A stretch of DNA of 64,000 bases, taken from Brevibacterium sp. XM4083. GTDB lineage: Bacteria > Actinomycetota > Actinomycetes > Actinomycetales > Brevibacteriaceae. The position numbers and the translations under genes are program-made. The stretch spans positions 241,462 to 305,461 of the forward strand of contig NZ_VFYR02000003.1 in NCBI RefSeq assembly GCF_006489205.2. Direction: 5' to 3'. The notes beneath the pieces were generated by a model. It saw only the letters and a list, made by a program, of their open reading frames with translations. It had not been told where the DNA came from and did no database searches. Below, piece after piece: positions 16,841 to 25,633 of this stretch (position 1 is its first letter; every line of letters begins with the position of its first letter).

Positions 16841-17341
16841 ATGACACGCATGAGCATCGGCGAGATCAACAGGACGGCCTACGCCAACGTCGCCCGCATG
16901 GACACGTACTGCCGGGAGGCGCTCGGCGCCGAACTCTACGACCTCATCAAGCTGCGCGCCTCGATCGTCAACGGCTGCGGATTCTGCGTCGACATGCACT
17001 CGACCGATCTCGCCGCCATGGGCATGCCGTGGCGGAAGATCATCGCCGTCTCGGCCTGGCAGCATGCGGGCGCGCTCTTCGACGACCGCGAACGCAGCGT
17101 CTTCGCCCTCACCGATGCGGTGACGCGGATCGGACCCGACAGCGTCACCGATGAGATCTGGGACGCCGTCGCCGCCCACTTCGACGCCGAGGCGATCGGG
17201 GACCTGCTCGTGGCGATCTCGACGATCAATGTGTGGAACCGGCTGGCGATCTCCACCGAGACCGTGCCGGTCGTCGACGGCTCCGGGGATGCGGGAGAGT
17301 CGGGGGATTCCGGGGGCGCCCCCGCGACACCCGCTCCGTGA
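16841..17341 (+). CDS. carboxymuconolactone decarboxylase/AhpD-family protein
   Basis: A 166-residue all-helical protein with the redox-active CxxC motif (NGCGFC, Cys46 and Cys49) and His53, as in AhpD-like peroxidases and the enzymes linked to ECF41 sigma factors. The last 20 residues are a Gly/Ser/Ala/Pro-rich tail. GAGAGAGGGG precedes the ATG. It lies 34 nt before the ECF41 sigma gene and behind a TGTCACA promoter, so it is probably the main target of that sigma factor. The physiological substrate of this enzyme group is unknown. Confidence 0.85.
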   Translation: MTRMSIGEINRTAYANVARMDTYCREALGAELYDLIKLRASIVNGCGFCVDMHSTDLAAMGMPWRKIIAVSAWQHAGALFDDRERSVFALTDAVTRIGPDSVTDEIWDAVAAHFDAEAIGDLLVAISTINVWNRLAISTETVPVVDGSGDAGESGDSGGAPATPAP

Positions 17342-17375
17342 TCTGGAGTGGGAACTGTGATCTAGATTGGGGACT

Positions 17376-18287
17376 GTGGATGTCACGCACTCCGAGTCAC
17401 CGGCGGCCCGCGCCTGGGACGAGAGCCGGGGCCGGCTCTTCGGCATCGCGTATCGGATGCTCGGGGACGTCGGGCACGCCGAGGATGTCGTCTCCGAGGT
17501 CGGCATCGCCGCGGTCGTCGCCGAACGGGAGGCGGCCTCCGAGATTCGGTCGTGGCCGGCGTGGCTGACGACGGTCGGCACCCGGAAGGCGATCGATCGC
17601 GCCCGGCACCTCGCGAGCATCAAGGAGGACTACCCGGGCCCGTGGCTGCCCGAGCCGATCGCCACCGAGGCGCTGCCCGAGGAGGCCCTGGCCAACCGTG
17701 AGCTCCTCTCACTCACCCTCCTCCACCTCGCCGATCAGCTCAGCCCCGAATCCCGCGCTGCGCTCGTCCTCTCCCGCGCCTTCGACCTGCCCGCCGAGGA
17801 GATCGGCGAGATCCTCGGCAAGTCAGCGGCCGCGGTGCGGCAGCTCGTCTCGCGTGCCGCTCGCCGGCTCGACCTCGACCGGGACGTCTCCCGGCCCGCT
17901 GACCCGGCCGCGTTGGGCCGCCTCGCCGAGGCGATCCACAGCGGCGACCTCGCAGCCGCCCTGCCGCTCCTGCTCGCCGAGGACGCCGTCTACTGGAGCG
18001 ACGGCGGCGGAAAGGTGAGAAGTGCCGTCAACCCGGTCTTCGGGTCAGCGCGGATCGCCCGCTTCTTCGCCGGCGTGCTCACCCCTGTCGACCTCGACGG
18101 CGCGCACATCGGGGCGATCCTCGAGATCAACGGGGGTCTGGCCATGGCGATCCGCCGCGACGGCGACACCCGAGTGCTCGAGATCGACCTCGGCGCCGAC
18201 GGACTCATCCACGGGCTGCGGCAGGTCAACAATCCGGACAAGCTCACCCGCCTCGGTGGGGGAGGACGCCGACCTACCGGTGGCTGA
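17376..18287 (+). CDS. ECF41-family RNA polymerase sigma factor
   Basis: A sigma factor of about 303 residues with a regulatory C-terminal domain instead of a separate anti-sigma factor. Region 2 (about residues 12-75) and region 4 (about 110-160) are joined by a linker holding WLPEP. The SnoaL-like extension (about 175-295) holds DGGGK (about 208) and NPDKL (about 286), the three signatures that define ECF41. GTG 17376 is chosen because TAGATT lies 7 nt upstream, the pattern of a leaderless mRNA; TTG 17367 is in frame. In this family the C-terminal domain both helps and restrains activity. Confidence 0.92.
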   Translation: MDVTHSESPAARAWDESRGRLFGIAYRMLGDVGHAEDVVSEVGIAAVVAEREAASEIRSWPAWLTTVGTRKAIDRARHLASIKEDYPGPWLPEPIATEALPEEALANRELLSLTLLHLADQLSPESRAALVLSRAFDLPAEEIGEILGKSAAAVRQLVSRAARRLDLDRDVSRPADPAALGRLAEAIHSGDLAAALPLLLAEDAVYWSDGGGKVRSAVNPVFGSARIARFFAGVLTPVDLDGAHIGAILEINGGLAMAIRRDGDTRVLEIDLGADGLIHGLRQVNNPDKLTRLGGGGRRPTGG

Positions 18288-19023
18288 CCTTGCGTTTGAG
18301 GCTGCGGGACAGCAGCCCCGCCTCGGCGATGAGGAGCTCACCGAACCGGTCATGGTGCTCAGCGATGCGCATCGTCGGGCCGGAGATGCCGACGGCGGCG
18401 ATGACCTGGTCATCGGTGCCGAGCACGGGGGCGGCGAGGGCGTCGAGGCCCGGCTCGAACTCCTCGTGAACGATCGCGAACCCGCGGTCGCGCACCTCGG
18501 CGAGGTCGGCCAGCAGCTCCTTCCGCGATCCGAGCGTGCGCGGGGTGAGGCGTTCGAGACGCCCGGTCGGCACGGGGATCGCGCGGAACGCGAACATCAC
18601 CTTCCCCAGCGCCGAGGCGTGGGAGGGCACCTTGACGTCGACCCAGTTCGTCGCCCCGAGGACGTACGTCGAGTCGACCTGCGCGATCTGGACGACGGCG
18701 TTCGAGCTGGGCACCGCGAGGTTGACGGTCTCGCCGGTCTCCTCGCTCAGGCGCTGGAGGATGGGGTCGGCGGCGGCGACGAGCGTCTCGACCCGGTCGA
18801 AGCGGGAGGCGTACGTCGCGAAGAGGGAGCCGCCGCGGAAGTGACCCTCGGCGTTGCGTTCGACGAGGCCGTTGCGCTCGAGCGCGGAGAGCAGGCGGGA
18901 GACTGTCGATCGGGCGAGATCCGTGGCCTCGACCACCTCGGTGAACGAGATCGGATCGTCGGCCTTGACGACCAGCGACAAGATCTCTGCGGCTCGATCG
19001 ATCGACTGGGTCCCATTGCTCAT
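18274..19023 (-). CDS. IclR-family transcriptional regulator
   Basis: A 249-residue regulator with an N-terminal winged helix (QSIDRAAEILSLV, then FTEVVEATDLARSTVSRLL) and a C-terminal effector domain (HASALGKVMFA, GFAIVHEEFEPGLDALAAPV). Its 3' end overlaps the sigma-factor gene by 14 nt in convergent orientation. It lies downstream of a CaiB-type gene on the same strand with a 118-nt gap, so that gene is a possible target; the effector is probably an organic acid. Confidence 0.9.
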   Translation of the reverse strand: MSNGTQSIDRAAEILSLVVKADDPISFTEVVEATDLARSTVSRLLSALERNGLVERNAEGHFRGGSLFATYASRFDRVETLVAAADPILQRLSEETGETVNLAVPSSNAVVQIAQVDSTYVLGATNWVDVKVPSHASALGKVMFAFRAIPVPTGRLERLTPRTLGSRKELLADLAEVRDRGFAIVHEEFEPGLDALAAPVLGTDDQVIAAVGISGPTMRIAEHHDRFGELLIAEAGLLSRSLKRKVSHR

Positions 19024-19141
19024 ACTGCTTCGCTCCGTCGGGGAAAGGGGCGCCGGGCGGTTCTCGACCCTCCGGCGCCATTCACACTACCGCACCCGAT
19101 TTGGACCGCAGGTCACGATTGGCACACGGTTGCGTTGCAGG

Positions 19142-20302
19142 TCACGTGCGGTCTGCGCTGAGTTCCGCAACGACCGCGGCGGTGTCGTCCCCGATCTGCG
19201 GAGCGCGCCGAGGCGGCTCCGGGGCACCCGTGCCACCGAACCTCGGCGCGGGGCTGGGCTGGTCGACACCGGCGGCATCGGCGGCGGCGTCGGTGGCGGT
19301 GGCGAAGAGGCCGCGGGCCCGGTTGTGCTCGTCGCGTTTCGCCTCGGCCATCGTCAGCACGGGTTCGACGCATGCGTCGACGCCGGCGAAGAGGCCGTCG
19401 AGCTCGGCGAGGGTGCGGGCGGCGATCGCTGGGGCGATGAGGGCGCGCAGGGCCGGCCAGTGCTGCGGGTTCCAATGGTCGAGGGTGCCCAGCGGCTCGG
19501 GGAGATCATCCTCGAGATCGAGGGCGCGGACGAACGCGGCGAAGAACGGCGGCTCGATGCAGGCGATGGCGAGGTGTCGGCCGTCGGCAGTCGGGTAGAC
19601 GTCGTAGAACGGCGCCCCGGAGTCGAGGAGGTTGCGGCCGCGGGCGTCGTGGCGCCACAGGCCCATCGCGGCGAACCCGTGCATCATCGCGTAGAGGAGG
19701 TTGGCGCCGTCGACCATCGCGGCGTCGACGACGGTGCCCTCGCCGGTGGCGCGGGCATGCGTGAGGCCGGCGAGTACGCCGACGACGAGGAGCATGCCCC
19801 CTCCCCCGAAGTCGCCGAGGAGGTTGGCCGGGAACTGCGGCGGTCCGTCGGCGCGGCCGAGTTGGCTAAGGAGTCCCGTCGAAGCAATGTAGCCGAGGTC
19901 GTGGCCGGCCTTCTGGGACTTCGGGCCGTCCTGTCCGTAGCCGGTGATCCGGCCGTAGACGAGGGCGGGATTGAGAGCGCGCAGGTCGTCGGGCCCGAGT
20001 CCGAGCCGCTCGGCAGCGCCGGGGCGGAAGCCTTCGACGACGATGTCGCTGCCGGCGGCGATCGCCTTGGCCAGGGCGATTCCTTCGGCGGTCTTGAAGT
20101 CCGCGGTCACCGAGCGCTTGCCCCGGTCGAGGACGGGATTCATCGGCTGACCGGTGCTCGTCGGCGGGTCGAGACGGATCACCTCGGCGCCGAGGTCGGC
20201 GAGCATCATCGTCGCGAACGGACCCGGCCCGATGCCGCCGAGGTCGAGGACGCGCACCCCGTCGAGCATGCCGGGGGCTGAGGCAGTGGGGGCAGACTCC
20301 AT
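19142..20302 (-). CDS. CaiB/BaiF CoA-transferase family protein (alpha-methylacyl-CoA racemase-like)
   Basis: A 386-residue class III CoA-transferase-fold protein. The start MLDGVRVLDLGGIGPGPFATMMLADLGAEVI, split here as GVRVLDLGGIGPGPFA and MMLADLGAEVIRLD, and the later RGKRSVTADFK, PALVYGRITGYGQDGP, HDLGYIASTG and YDVYPTADGRHLAIACIEP blocks match alpha-methylacyl-CoA racemase, which epimerises branched 2-methylacyl-CoA. ATG 20302 follows AAGGGAG; the open frame further upstream reads through the promoter and tandem repeat and is rejected. The divergent thioesterase suggests fatty or branched acyl-CoA metabolism. Confidence 0.85.
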   Translation of the reverse strand: MESAPTASAPGMLDGVRVLDLGGIGPGPFATMMLADLGAEVIRLDPPTSTGQPMNPVLDRGKRSVTADFKTAEGIALAKAIAAGSDIVVEGFRPGAAERLGLGPDDLRALNPALVYGRITGYGQDGPKSQKAGHDLGYIASTGLLSQLGRADGPPQFPANLLGDFGGGGMLLVVGVLAGLTHARATGEGTVVDAAMVDGANLLYAMMHGFAAMGLWRHDARGRNLLDSGAPFYDVYPTADGRHLAIACIEPPFFAAFVRALDLEDDLPEPLGTLDHWNPQHWPALRALIAPAIAARTLAELDGLFAGVDACVEPVLTMAEAKRDEHNRARGLFATATDAAADAAGVDQPSPAPRFGGTGAPEPPRRAPQIGDDTAAVVAELSADRT

Positions 20303-20348
20303 TGATCTCCCTTTCGTCGATTTCACCTTCGCCGACAGATCCTGATTT

Positions 20349-20377
20349 ACTGTAGAACGTTCGATCAGTTTCGACAA
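20349..20377 (-). promoter_or_regulatory. promoter and operator of the CaiB-type gene
   Basis: On the minus strand TTGTCG (20377-20372) and TACAGT (20354-20349) are separated by 17 nt. The spacer contains the palindrome GAACGTTC, a good site for an IclR or TetR regulator. The -10 box is 47 nt upstream of the ATG. Confidence 0.5.
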
Positions 20378-20400
20378 TGACGCCCAGCTGGCGGAATCGT

Positions 20401-20484
20401 CGTACCCGACAGACGAAGTTTCGTGCCCGACAGACGAAGTGTCGTGCCTGACAGGCGAAGTGTCGTGCCCGACAGACGGAGTCC
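20401..20484. repeat. four tandem 21-bp repeats
   Basis: Four units of exactly 21 bp (20401, 20422, 20443, 20464) with consensus CGTGCCCGACAGACGAAG plus GTGT or a near variant. Units 2 and 3 differ at two positions. They lie between the divergent CaiB-type and thioesterase genes, directly in front of the thioesterase, so they may be stacked regulator sites on one DNA face or a simple replication-slippage array. Confidence 0.8.
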
Positions 20485-20503
20485 GGGAATGGAAGGAGTG
20501 GCC

Positions 20504-20899
20504 GTGAAGACGTTCGAGTACTCTCCCGAGGTGCGCTGGTCCGATCAGGATCTGCTCGGCCACGTCAACAATGCCCGGATGATCACGCTCATCGAGGAGT
20601 GCCGGGTCCGCTGGATGCATCACGTCAGGGCGTCGCACATCACCTCGGGCGGACTGCTCGTCGCCCACCAGTCGATCGACTACCTCGTGCCCGTCATGTA
20701 CGGACCGGAGCTCAAACTCACCGCCGTGGTCACGAAGATCGGAAACTCGTCGTTCACGATCAACACGCGCGGCGACCAGAGCGGGCGGAAGGTCTTCGAC
20801 TCCGACGTCGTCCTCGTCCACATCGACCGCGAGACCGGCCGGCCCACCCCCCTCACCGACGAGGTCCGCGCCGTCTTCGAGCCCTACCTCGCGGAGTAG
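20504..20899 (+). CDS. hot-dog fold acyl-CoA thioesterase
   Basis: A 131-residue protein of the 4-hydroxybenzoyl-CoA thioesterase (YbgC/FadM) group. The RWSDQDLLGHVNNARMITLIEECR block (residues about 10-33; split RWSDQDLLGHVNN and ARMITLIEECR) carries the catalytic Asp-containing helix of this family, and SIDYLVPVMYG follows. GTG 20504 is chosen because GGAAGGAG is 5-8 nt upstream; upstream in-frame starts would translate the tandem repeats. It is divergent from the CaiB-type gene and probably acts on related acyl-CoA. Confidence 0.85.
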   Translation: MKTFEYSPEVRWSDQDLLGHVNNARMITLIEECRVRWMHHVRASHITSGGLLVAHQSIDYLVPVMYGPELKLTAVVTKIGNSSFTINTRGDQSGRKVFDSDVVLVHIDRETGRPTPLTDEVRAVFEPYLAE

Positions 20900-21403
20900 G
20901 GCAGCGCGGCACGGCACGGCAAGTGCGCGGAGCTGAACTACGCAGGCGCGGAGCGGTGAAGCGGCCGCGCGGAGCAGAGCTGCGGCTTTGTCGAGCGGCT
21001 CCGCGCCCGCGCGGAGCAGCAGACCAGAACTGCTGCCGCGAGGGACCGATAGGCTCGGCCGTCGACAAGCTGACGCGAAGCACCGCGTGCGGAGTGACCA
21101 CGAGCAGGGCGCCCGAATCGAGTGCGCACCTTCGGCCGGCGCATTGAGGGATCCCCTGCTCCAGGAGGAGTCCGCCGCCCTTGGTCACCCCCGCCCGCAT
21201 TCTCATCAGGCGCGACTGTGAGGCCTCGCAATTGCGGCACAGCCCCCGGACCGGCTCGCACGCCCCCACACCCTCACGTCGCCACACGCGACCGCTGAGC
21301 ACACCCTCGCAGCACCTCACCACGCCGATCCCTCATCCATCGATAATCACTGAGCACGACGAAACGAATGAATCTTCCGTTCGAACAAATTTCGAAATAT
21401 TCA
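20900..21403. other. 504-nt stretch without a recognised gene
   Basis: The first half (20915-21030) is built from short iterations of CGCGGAGC and its variants on both strands, which could fold extensively and may end the thioesterase transcript. From about 21300 the sequence becomes AT-rich towards the promoter of the DUF222/HNH gene. No open frame here has a credible start or known motif. Confidence 0.5.
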
Positions 21404-21432
21404 TTGACATCGAATGTGACGTGAACTACACT
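21404..21432 (+). promoter_or_regulatory. consensus-like sigma-A promoter of the DUF222/HNH gene
   Basis: TTGACA (21404-21409), 17-nt spacer, TACACT (21427-21432). The -10 box is 43 nt upstream of the GTG start. It is the best consensus promoter in the window and sits in an AT-rich patch. Confidence 0.75.
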
Positions 21433-21475
21433 GTTGTCATCAGCCACGCTGACGTGGGAAGACAGGTGAAACCCA

Positions 21476-24100
21476 GTGACCGACACAATCGCATCCGCTC
21501 CTTCCGGGGACACACCTGGCGCTCTTCCGGCCCGTGTCGACATCGACGCCTCCTCTCCCTACGCCGCGGCGTTCACCGTCTACGCCGCCTGCGACCAGGC
21601 TCAACTCGCCGCGCTCGAGACCACTGCCGGCCTCTTCCTCTCCGACACGATCACCCACCTCAATCTCCTCAATCCCCGCCCCGGCACCCCCTACCAACAC
21701 GCCACCTTCACCGAGACCGTCCGCCGCTTCGCCCGAGCCCAGGGCTGCACCGCCGACTGGGTCACCGACGGCGAGACCGACAGCGACACTGGCACCGGTA
21801 TCGGGGGAGCCGCTCTCGGTGGTGGGGTTGATGCTCCCGACGACGCCTCCGAGTCCTCCAGCGGCCTACCCGGCGCTGACGACCGGTTCGCAACCGACGC
21901 TCCCTCTGTCGCCGGCGCACCTTCTGACCCCGATGCGCCCGCGACGTCCAGCCCCGATGACGCGGCCGAGCTCGGCTTCGATTGCGCAGGTGAGGCCGGC
22001 ACCGGCAGCACGGGCCAGGCCGGCAGTGATTCAGAGTTCGGTTCGACAAACGACTCAGCCCCGGACCCGCAGGCCAAACAGCCCGCATCGCCGGCGCTGC
22101 CCGGGTTCCCCCGCTTCTCCCCCGACCGCACCTTCAACGCCTGGGTCCACACTTACTCCCACGCCGAAGACATCGCCGAACTCACCGCGATACGCGGCAC
22201 CACCATCGCGCACACCTACTCCCATGTCATCGACGCCATGACCCTCATCCACGGCCTCCCGAAATTCCACGCTCGATGCCAAGCCGGAGACTTCACCATC
22301 GAACACGCCCTGGCAGCCACCCGCCTCTGCAGTAACGTCGCGTTCCGCCACCTGCCTCTCATCGACGACTACCTGTGCCACCGCCGCCCCGATGTGACCA
22401 TCCAAACGTTCAAGAAGTCACTGGCCTTGAAGATCAACGTCATAGAACCGGCAGACGACCGCACCCACACCGCCCACGAACGCCGACGGGTATCACTGAC
22501 CACCCACGACGACGGCTCCGCATGCCTGATGCTCACCGGATCCGCCCTTGAACTCCACGCCTGCTACCTGCGCATCGAAGCCTTCGCCAAAGCTATCCGC
22601 GCTGGCAACACCGCGGCCTTCGCCGACCAACTCCCCGCAGATGCCGTCATCGAGGACGTCCGCAGCATCGATGCCCTCATGTTCGACATCCTCACCAGCA
22701 CCACCCCTCGCCTGACTCTGACCATCCGCGCCCATGACACCGACACCGGCGCCACCGCGGACCGCAGCATTCCCCTCGACCTCGACACTTCCGCCACGAT
22801 GGACGACATCGCCACCGCCATCACCACGGCCGCCGACACTGCAGGCCCTCCCCACCACGAGGCACGCCCCGCCGACGCCGGCCCGACGGACGACACCACC
22901 GCCGAGGCTGTCACCGCCGACGCGGTCGCCGCCGACGCTGAGACAGCGCCCACCGACGATGCAGAGACCGGATCGAGTCACTCGGACGAGTCCGCAGCCG
23001 CATCAGCACCAACAATCCCCGCGATAGCCGGCAACGACGACAGCGAATCCAAAGACGAGGAGTCGCCACTCCCACCGCCACGGTCACCGGGTGCCGCGCT
23101 GCGGGCGGTTCTGACCCGCATCGCCGACGCCGGACTCGACGACCAGGGCCGATCCCAGTACTCCCTTACCCTCGAAGCGCCGACCAGCCCCTACTGGATG
23201 GCCATGCAAGCACGGATGCTCATCACCGTGCCCTGTACCACCCTCACCGGCCACAGCAACCTGCCCGGCACCCTTCCCGACGGCACCCCTCTGCCCGCTG
23301 ACCAAGCCCGGCTCATCGCCGGGAGCTGCCGCACCTGGACCAGGATCCTCACCGATCCCGCCACCGGCACCCCCATCGATGCGAAAGCCAAGACTTACCA
23401 CATCCCCACACCAGTGAGAACCACACTGGCCGCGCAGTGGCAATGGTGCACTGTGCCCGGATGCCGCCGCCGGGCCGCGACCGCGGAAATCGACCACATC
23501 GACCCGTTCAATCACGACAACCCCGACTTCGGGGGCTTGACCGTCTTCGGCAATCTCCACCCCCTCTGCAAGCAGCACCACCAGCAGAAGACCGACCGCC
23601 TCCTCACCGTGAGAATGAGAACTCCGGGGATCGCCGAATACACTTTCGCCCACGGCACCCGCGTCACCACACACCCCGGGGACAACCCTGTCAACGTCGA
23701 GAACGCACGCCTCATCAACGCCCGCACCGTCAGCGGCACCGACGACGATTCCGACGAGAACAGCCCCGCCCCAGTCTCCGTCAGCAGCACCGATGATTCC
23801 GACCCGGGCAGCCGTGCCCCCGACGCGGACGAGCCATTCACAAGCAGTCCCCGCACGAGCAGTCCCAGCACAAGCAACCCGGATGACGATCTTGATGCTC
23901 CCGGCATTCCACCACTGGTCGCTGAACCACCCGATTCGACGCCGGCCCCTGGCCCAGTGCGCACCGGACCCGAATGTCCAGGACCGGCCTGCGGGGAGAC
24001 CGGAACCCCGGGGTGGATGCCACGGGCAGGCGGCATCCGATGGAAGAACCCCGCACAACAGGAATGGGTCTGGGACAACGGCGAGCCCCCACCCTTCTGA
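21476..24100 (+). CDS. DUF222 domain HNH endonuclease-like protein
   Basis: A protein of 874 residues. The N-terminal and central helical region (about 20-60 and 190-440) is DUF222 (13E12 repeat family), and the C-terminus carries an HNH nuclease motif: CTVPGCRRR (about 659), EIDHIDPFNH (about 672) and HPLCKQHHQQK (about 695). Two long acidic, Ser/Thr/Asp/Ala-rich disordered insertions (about 100-190 and 440-540) and a Pro/Ser-rich tail after 740 make it much longer than typical members (400-550). Such genes occur in many copies in actinobacterial genomes, sometimes with inteins or mobile introns; their role is unknown. Translation starts at GTG 21476 after AGGTGAA. Confidence 0.85.
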   Translation: MTDTIASAPSGDTPGALPARVDIDASSPYAAAFTVYAACDQAQLAALETTAGLFLSDTITHLNLLNPRPGTPYQHATFTETVRRFARAQGCTADWVTDGETDSDTGTGIGGAALGGGVDAPDDASESSSGLPGADDRFATDAPSVAGAPSDPDAPATSSPDDAAELGFDCAGEAGTGSTGQAGSDSEFGSTNDSAPDPQAKQPASPALPGFPRFSPDRTFNAWVHTYSHAEDIAELTAIRGTTIAHTYSHVIDAMTLIHGLPKFHARCQAGDFTIEHALAATRLCSNVAFRHLPLIDDYLCHRRPDVTIQTFKKSLALKINVIEPADDRTHTAHERRRVSLTTHDDGSACLMLTGSALELHACYLRIEAFAKAIRAGNTAAFADQLPADAVIEDVRSIDALMFDILTSTTPRLTLTIRAHDTDTGATADRSIPLDLDTSATMDDIATAITTAADTAGPPHHEARPADAGPTDDTTAEAVTADAVAADAETAPTDDAETGSSHSDESAAASAPTIPAIAGNDDSESKDEESPLPPPRSPGAALRAVLTRIADAGLDDQGRSQYSLTLEAPTSPYWMAMQARMLITVPCTTLTGHSNLPGTLPDGTPLPADQARLIAGSCRTWTRILTDPATGTPIDAKAKTYHIPTPVRTTLAAQWQWCTVPGCRRRAATAEIDHIDPFNHDNPDFGGLTVFGNLHPLCKQHHQQKTDRLLTVRMRTPGIAEYTFAHGTRVTTHPGDNPVNVENARLINARTVSGTDDDSDENSPAPVSVSSTDDSDPGSRAPDADEPFTSSPRTSSPSTSNPDDDLDAPGIPPLVAEPPDSTPAPGPVRTGPECPGPACGETGTPGWMPRAGGIRWKNPAQQEWVWDNGEPPPF

Positions 24101-24184
24101 ACCGCTGCCCTGAACCTGGTTCACCCCCGAACATGGCCGAATCATTCATGCCCGGCCAGACGCCTCGGCCCTAGCGTTGACGGT

Positions 24185-24601
24185 ATGAAAGTTGACGGTA
24201 TGAAACTCGACGCCATCTCCATCGTGACAGCAGACATGGCCAAGGCACTGGCCTTCTATCAGGCTCTCGGCCTCAACCTGGTCGACGGAAGTCCGGAAGC
24301 ACCGCACTCCGAGCTCTCGACTGGCGGCCTCCGAGTCCTCCTCGACACCGAAGAGGTCATGCTCGGAATCGACCCCCAGTGGACGTGGCCCACCGGCGGC
24401 CACAAGATGTCACTCGCCTTCGACTGCTCCACCGCCGAGGCCGTCGATGCGACATTCGCCCAGCTCACCGAGGGCAGCGACGACGACGACCCCGTGGCCG
24501 CAGTCGTCAAGGGACCCTGGGATGCCTTCTGGGGACAGCGCTACGCCGTGATCTCCGACCCCGACGGGAACACCATCGACCTCTTCGCAGCGCAGAACTG
24601 A
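24185..24601 (+). CDS. VOC (glyoxalase/bleomycin resistance) family protein
   Basis: A 138-residue protein with one long VOC beta-alpha-beta-beta-beta module repeated twice: ISIVTADMAKALAFYQALGL at the start and YAVISDPDGNTIDLFA at the end, the classical metal-site region of this superfamily. ATG 24185 has TAGCGT 6 nt upstream, a leaderless pattern; the DNA GTTGACGGTATGAAA is duplicated, giving a second in-frame ATG at 24200. The convergent AraC gene 30 nt away may be related. Function could be dioxygenase, lyase or drug binding. Confidence 0.85.
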   Translation: MKVDGMKLDAISIVTADMAKALAFYQALGLNLVDGSPEAPHSELSTGGLRVLLDTEEVMLGIDPQWTWPTGGHKMSLAFDCSTAEAVDATFAQLTEGSDDDDPVAAVVKGPWDAFWGQRYAVISDPDGNTIDLFAAQN

Positions 24602-24630
24602 ATCCCACGCACTGACCTGAACTCAGGCTC

Positions 24631-25512
24631 TCACCGACCCAGCAGCGAGCGCTCATCCCGCCAGAAGTGGGAGGCATCGGCATAACCGGCACGGGCCGCC
24701 GCGCTCGTGCGAGTGTGGCCCGCATCCAGGAGTTTGCGGGCAGTCCTCCACCGCAGGATCTTCGCGAGATGCTTCGGCCCATACCCGAACCACGCTCCTG
24801 AGAGCCGCCGCAGCTGCCGCGGGGAATAGGCGAAGTCGGCGGCCACCTCGGCGATCGTCGATGCCGGCGACTCCGGAGCGAAGGCGAGGGCACTCGCCAA
24901 CTCGAGTGGGCGCCGATCGATCTCCGTGCCGCGGACGAGTGCTTCGCCTATTCGGACGAGCCTCTCCACGCTCTCTCCGAACACCGCAGCCTGCGTGCCC
25001 CCGTCGCCACCCGGCAACCCGCGGTCATCCCAGAGACCTGACGCACCGTCGACCCACGTTCGAACCACCTCGGCGAGAGTGCTCGACGTGGGCGCGGCGG
25101 ACATCATCGGACCGGCACCGTGCGATCCCGATATCAACGGCCGCAGACGGACGACGTCTCCGAGCGGGGTGACGCGGTCGGCGAGTTCCGCGGCCGACGT
25201 CGTCAGCAGCTGCGGCAGAATGCCGGAATCGAAGCGCAGACCAACCGCGGGGTTCAGCGCAGGAGCGATTCGGCGAGCGGTGGAATCAGCACCTGCGATG
25301 ACGACTCCGGAGTCGAGGACGATGAGATCCATGCACCCATCGGGGACGATGACATCAGCAGTGGCGCCGTCCTCGCCGTGGTCCGACGCCGTTGTCCCGG
25401 CAGCCACCACCGATCGGTGAATCCCACCGGACGTCGAAAGTCGCCTTCCCACGTCAGGGACGGACACCCACAGCGCAGCACGGAGTCGCGGGATCCTCAC
25501 CTCGCGATACAT
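24631..25512 (-). CDS. AraC-family transcriptional regulator
   Basis: A 293-residue regulator. The C-terminal 100 residues hold the two helix-turn-helix units (STIAEVAADFAYSPRQLRRL and TRTSAAARAGYADASHFWRDE). The N-terminal region, with VIVPDGCMDLIVLD and GLRFDSGILPQLL, matches the DUF6597-type sensor of actinobacterial AraC proteins. It is convergent with the VOC gene; these two families are often regulator and target, but here that is only inference. Confidence 0.88.
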   Translation of the reverse strand: MYREVRIPRLRAALWVSVPDVGRRLSTSGGIHRSVVAAGTTASDHGEDGATADVIVPDGCMDLIVLDSGVVIAGADSTARRIAPALNPAVGLRFDSGILPQLLTTSAAELADRVTPLGDVVRLRPLISGSHGAGPMMSAAPTSSTLAEVVRTWVDGASGLWDDRGLPGGDGGTQAAVFGESVERLVRIGEALVRGTEIDRRPLELASALAFAPESPASTIAEVAADFAYSPRQLRRLSGAWFGYGPKHLAKILRWRTARKLLDAGHTRTSAAARAGYADASHFWRDERSLLGR

Positions 25513-25633
25513 GCCAACGCCTCTCGGTGCATGACGCCCCGACTTCCTCAGTCCTCAGCTTCGAACGGTATTCTGAAACACATCACAGACCTGCCGCCAG
25601 GCTACCGGGTCGCCCTCGACACAGGAAGGAACG

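Noticed and set aside
20401-20484. short CRISPR array
   Set aside because: Units are directly adjacent without spacers and no cas gene exists in the window.
20303-20917. 205-codon N-terminal extension of the CaiB-type gene
   Set aside because: It would translate the promoter, the 21-bp repeats and the antisense of the thioesterase; ATG 20302 has a good ribosome-binding site and family-like start.
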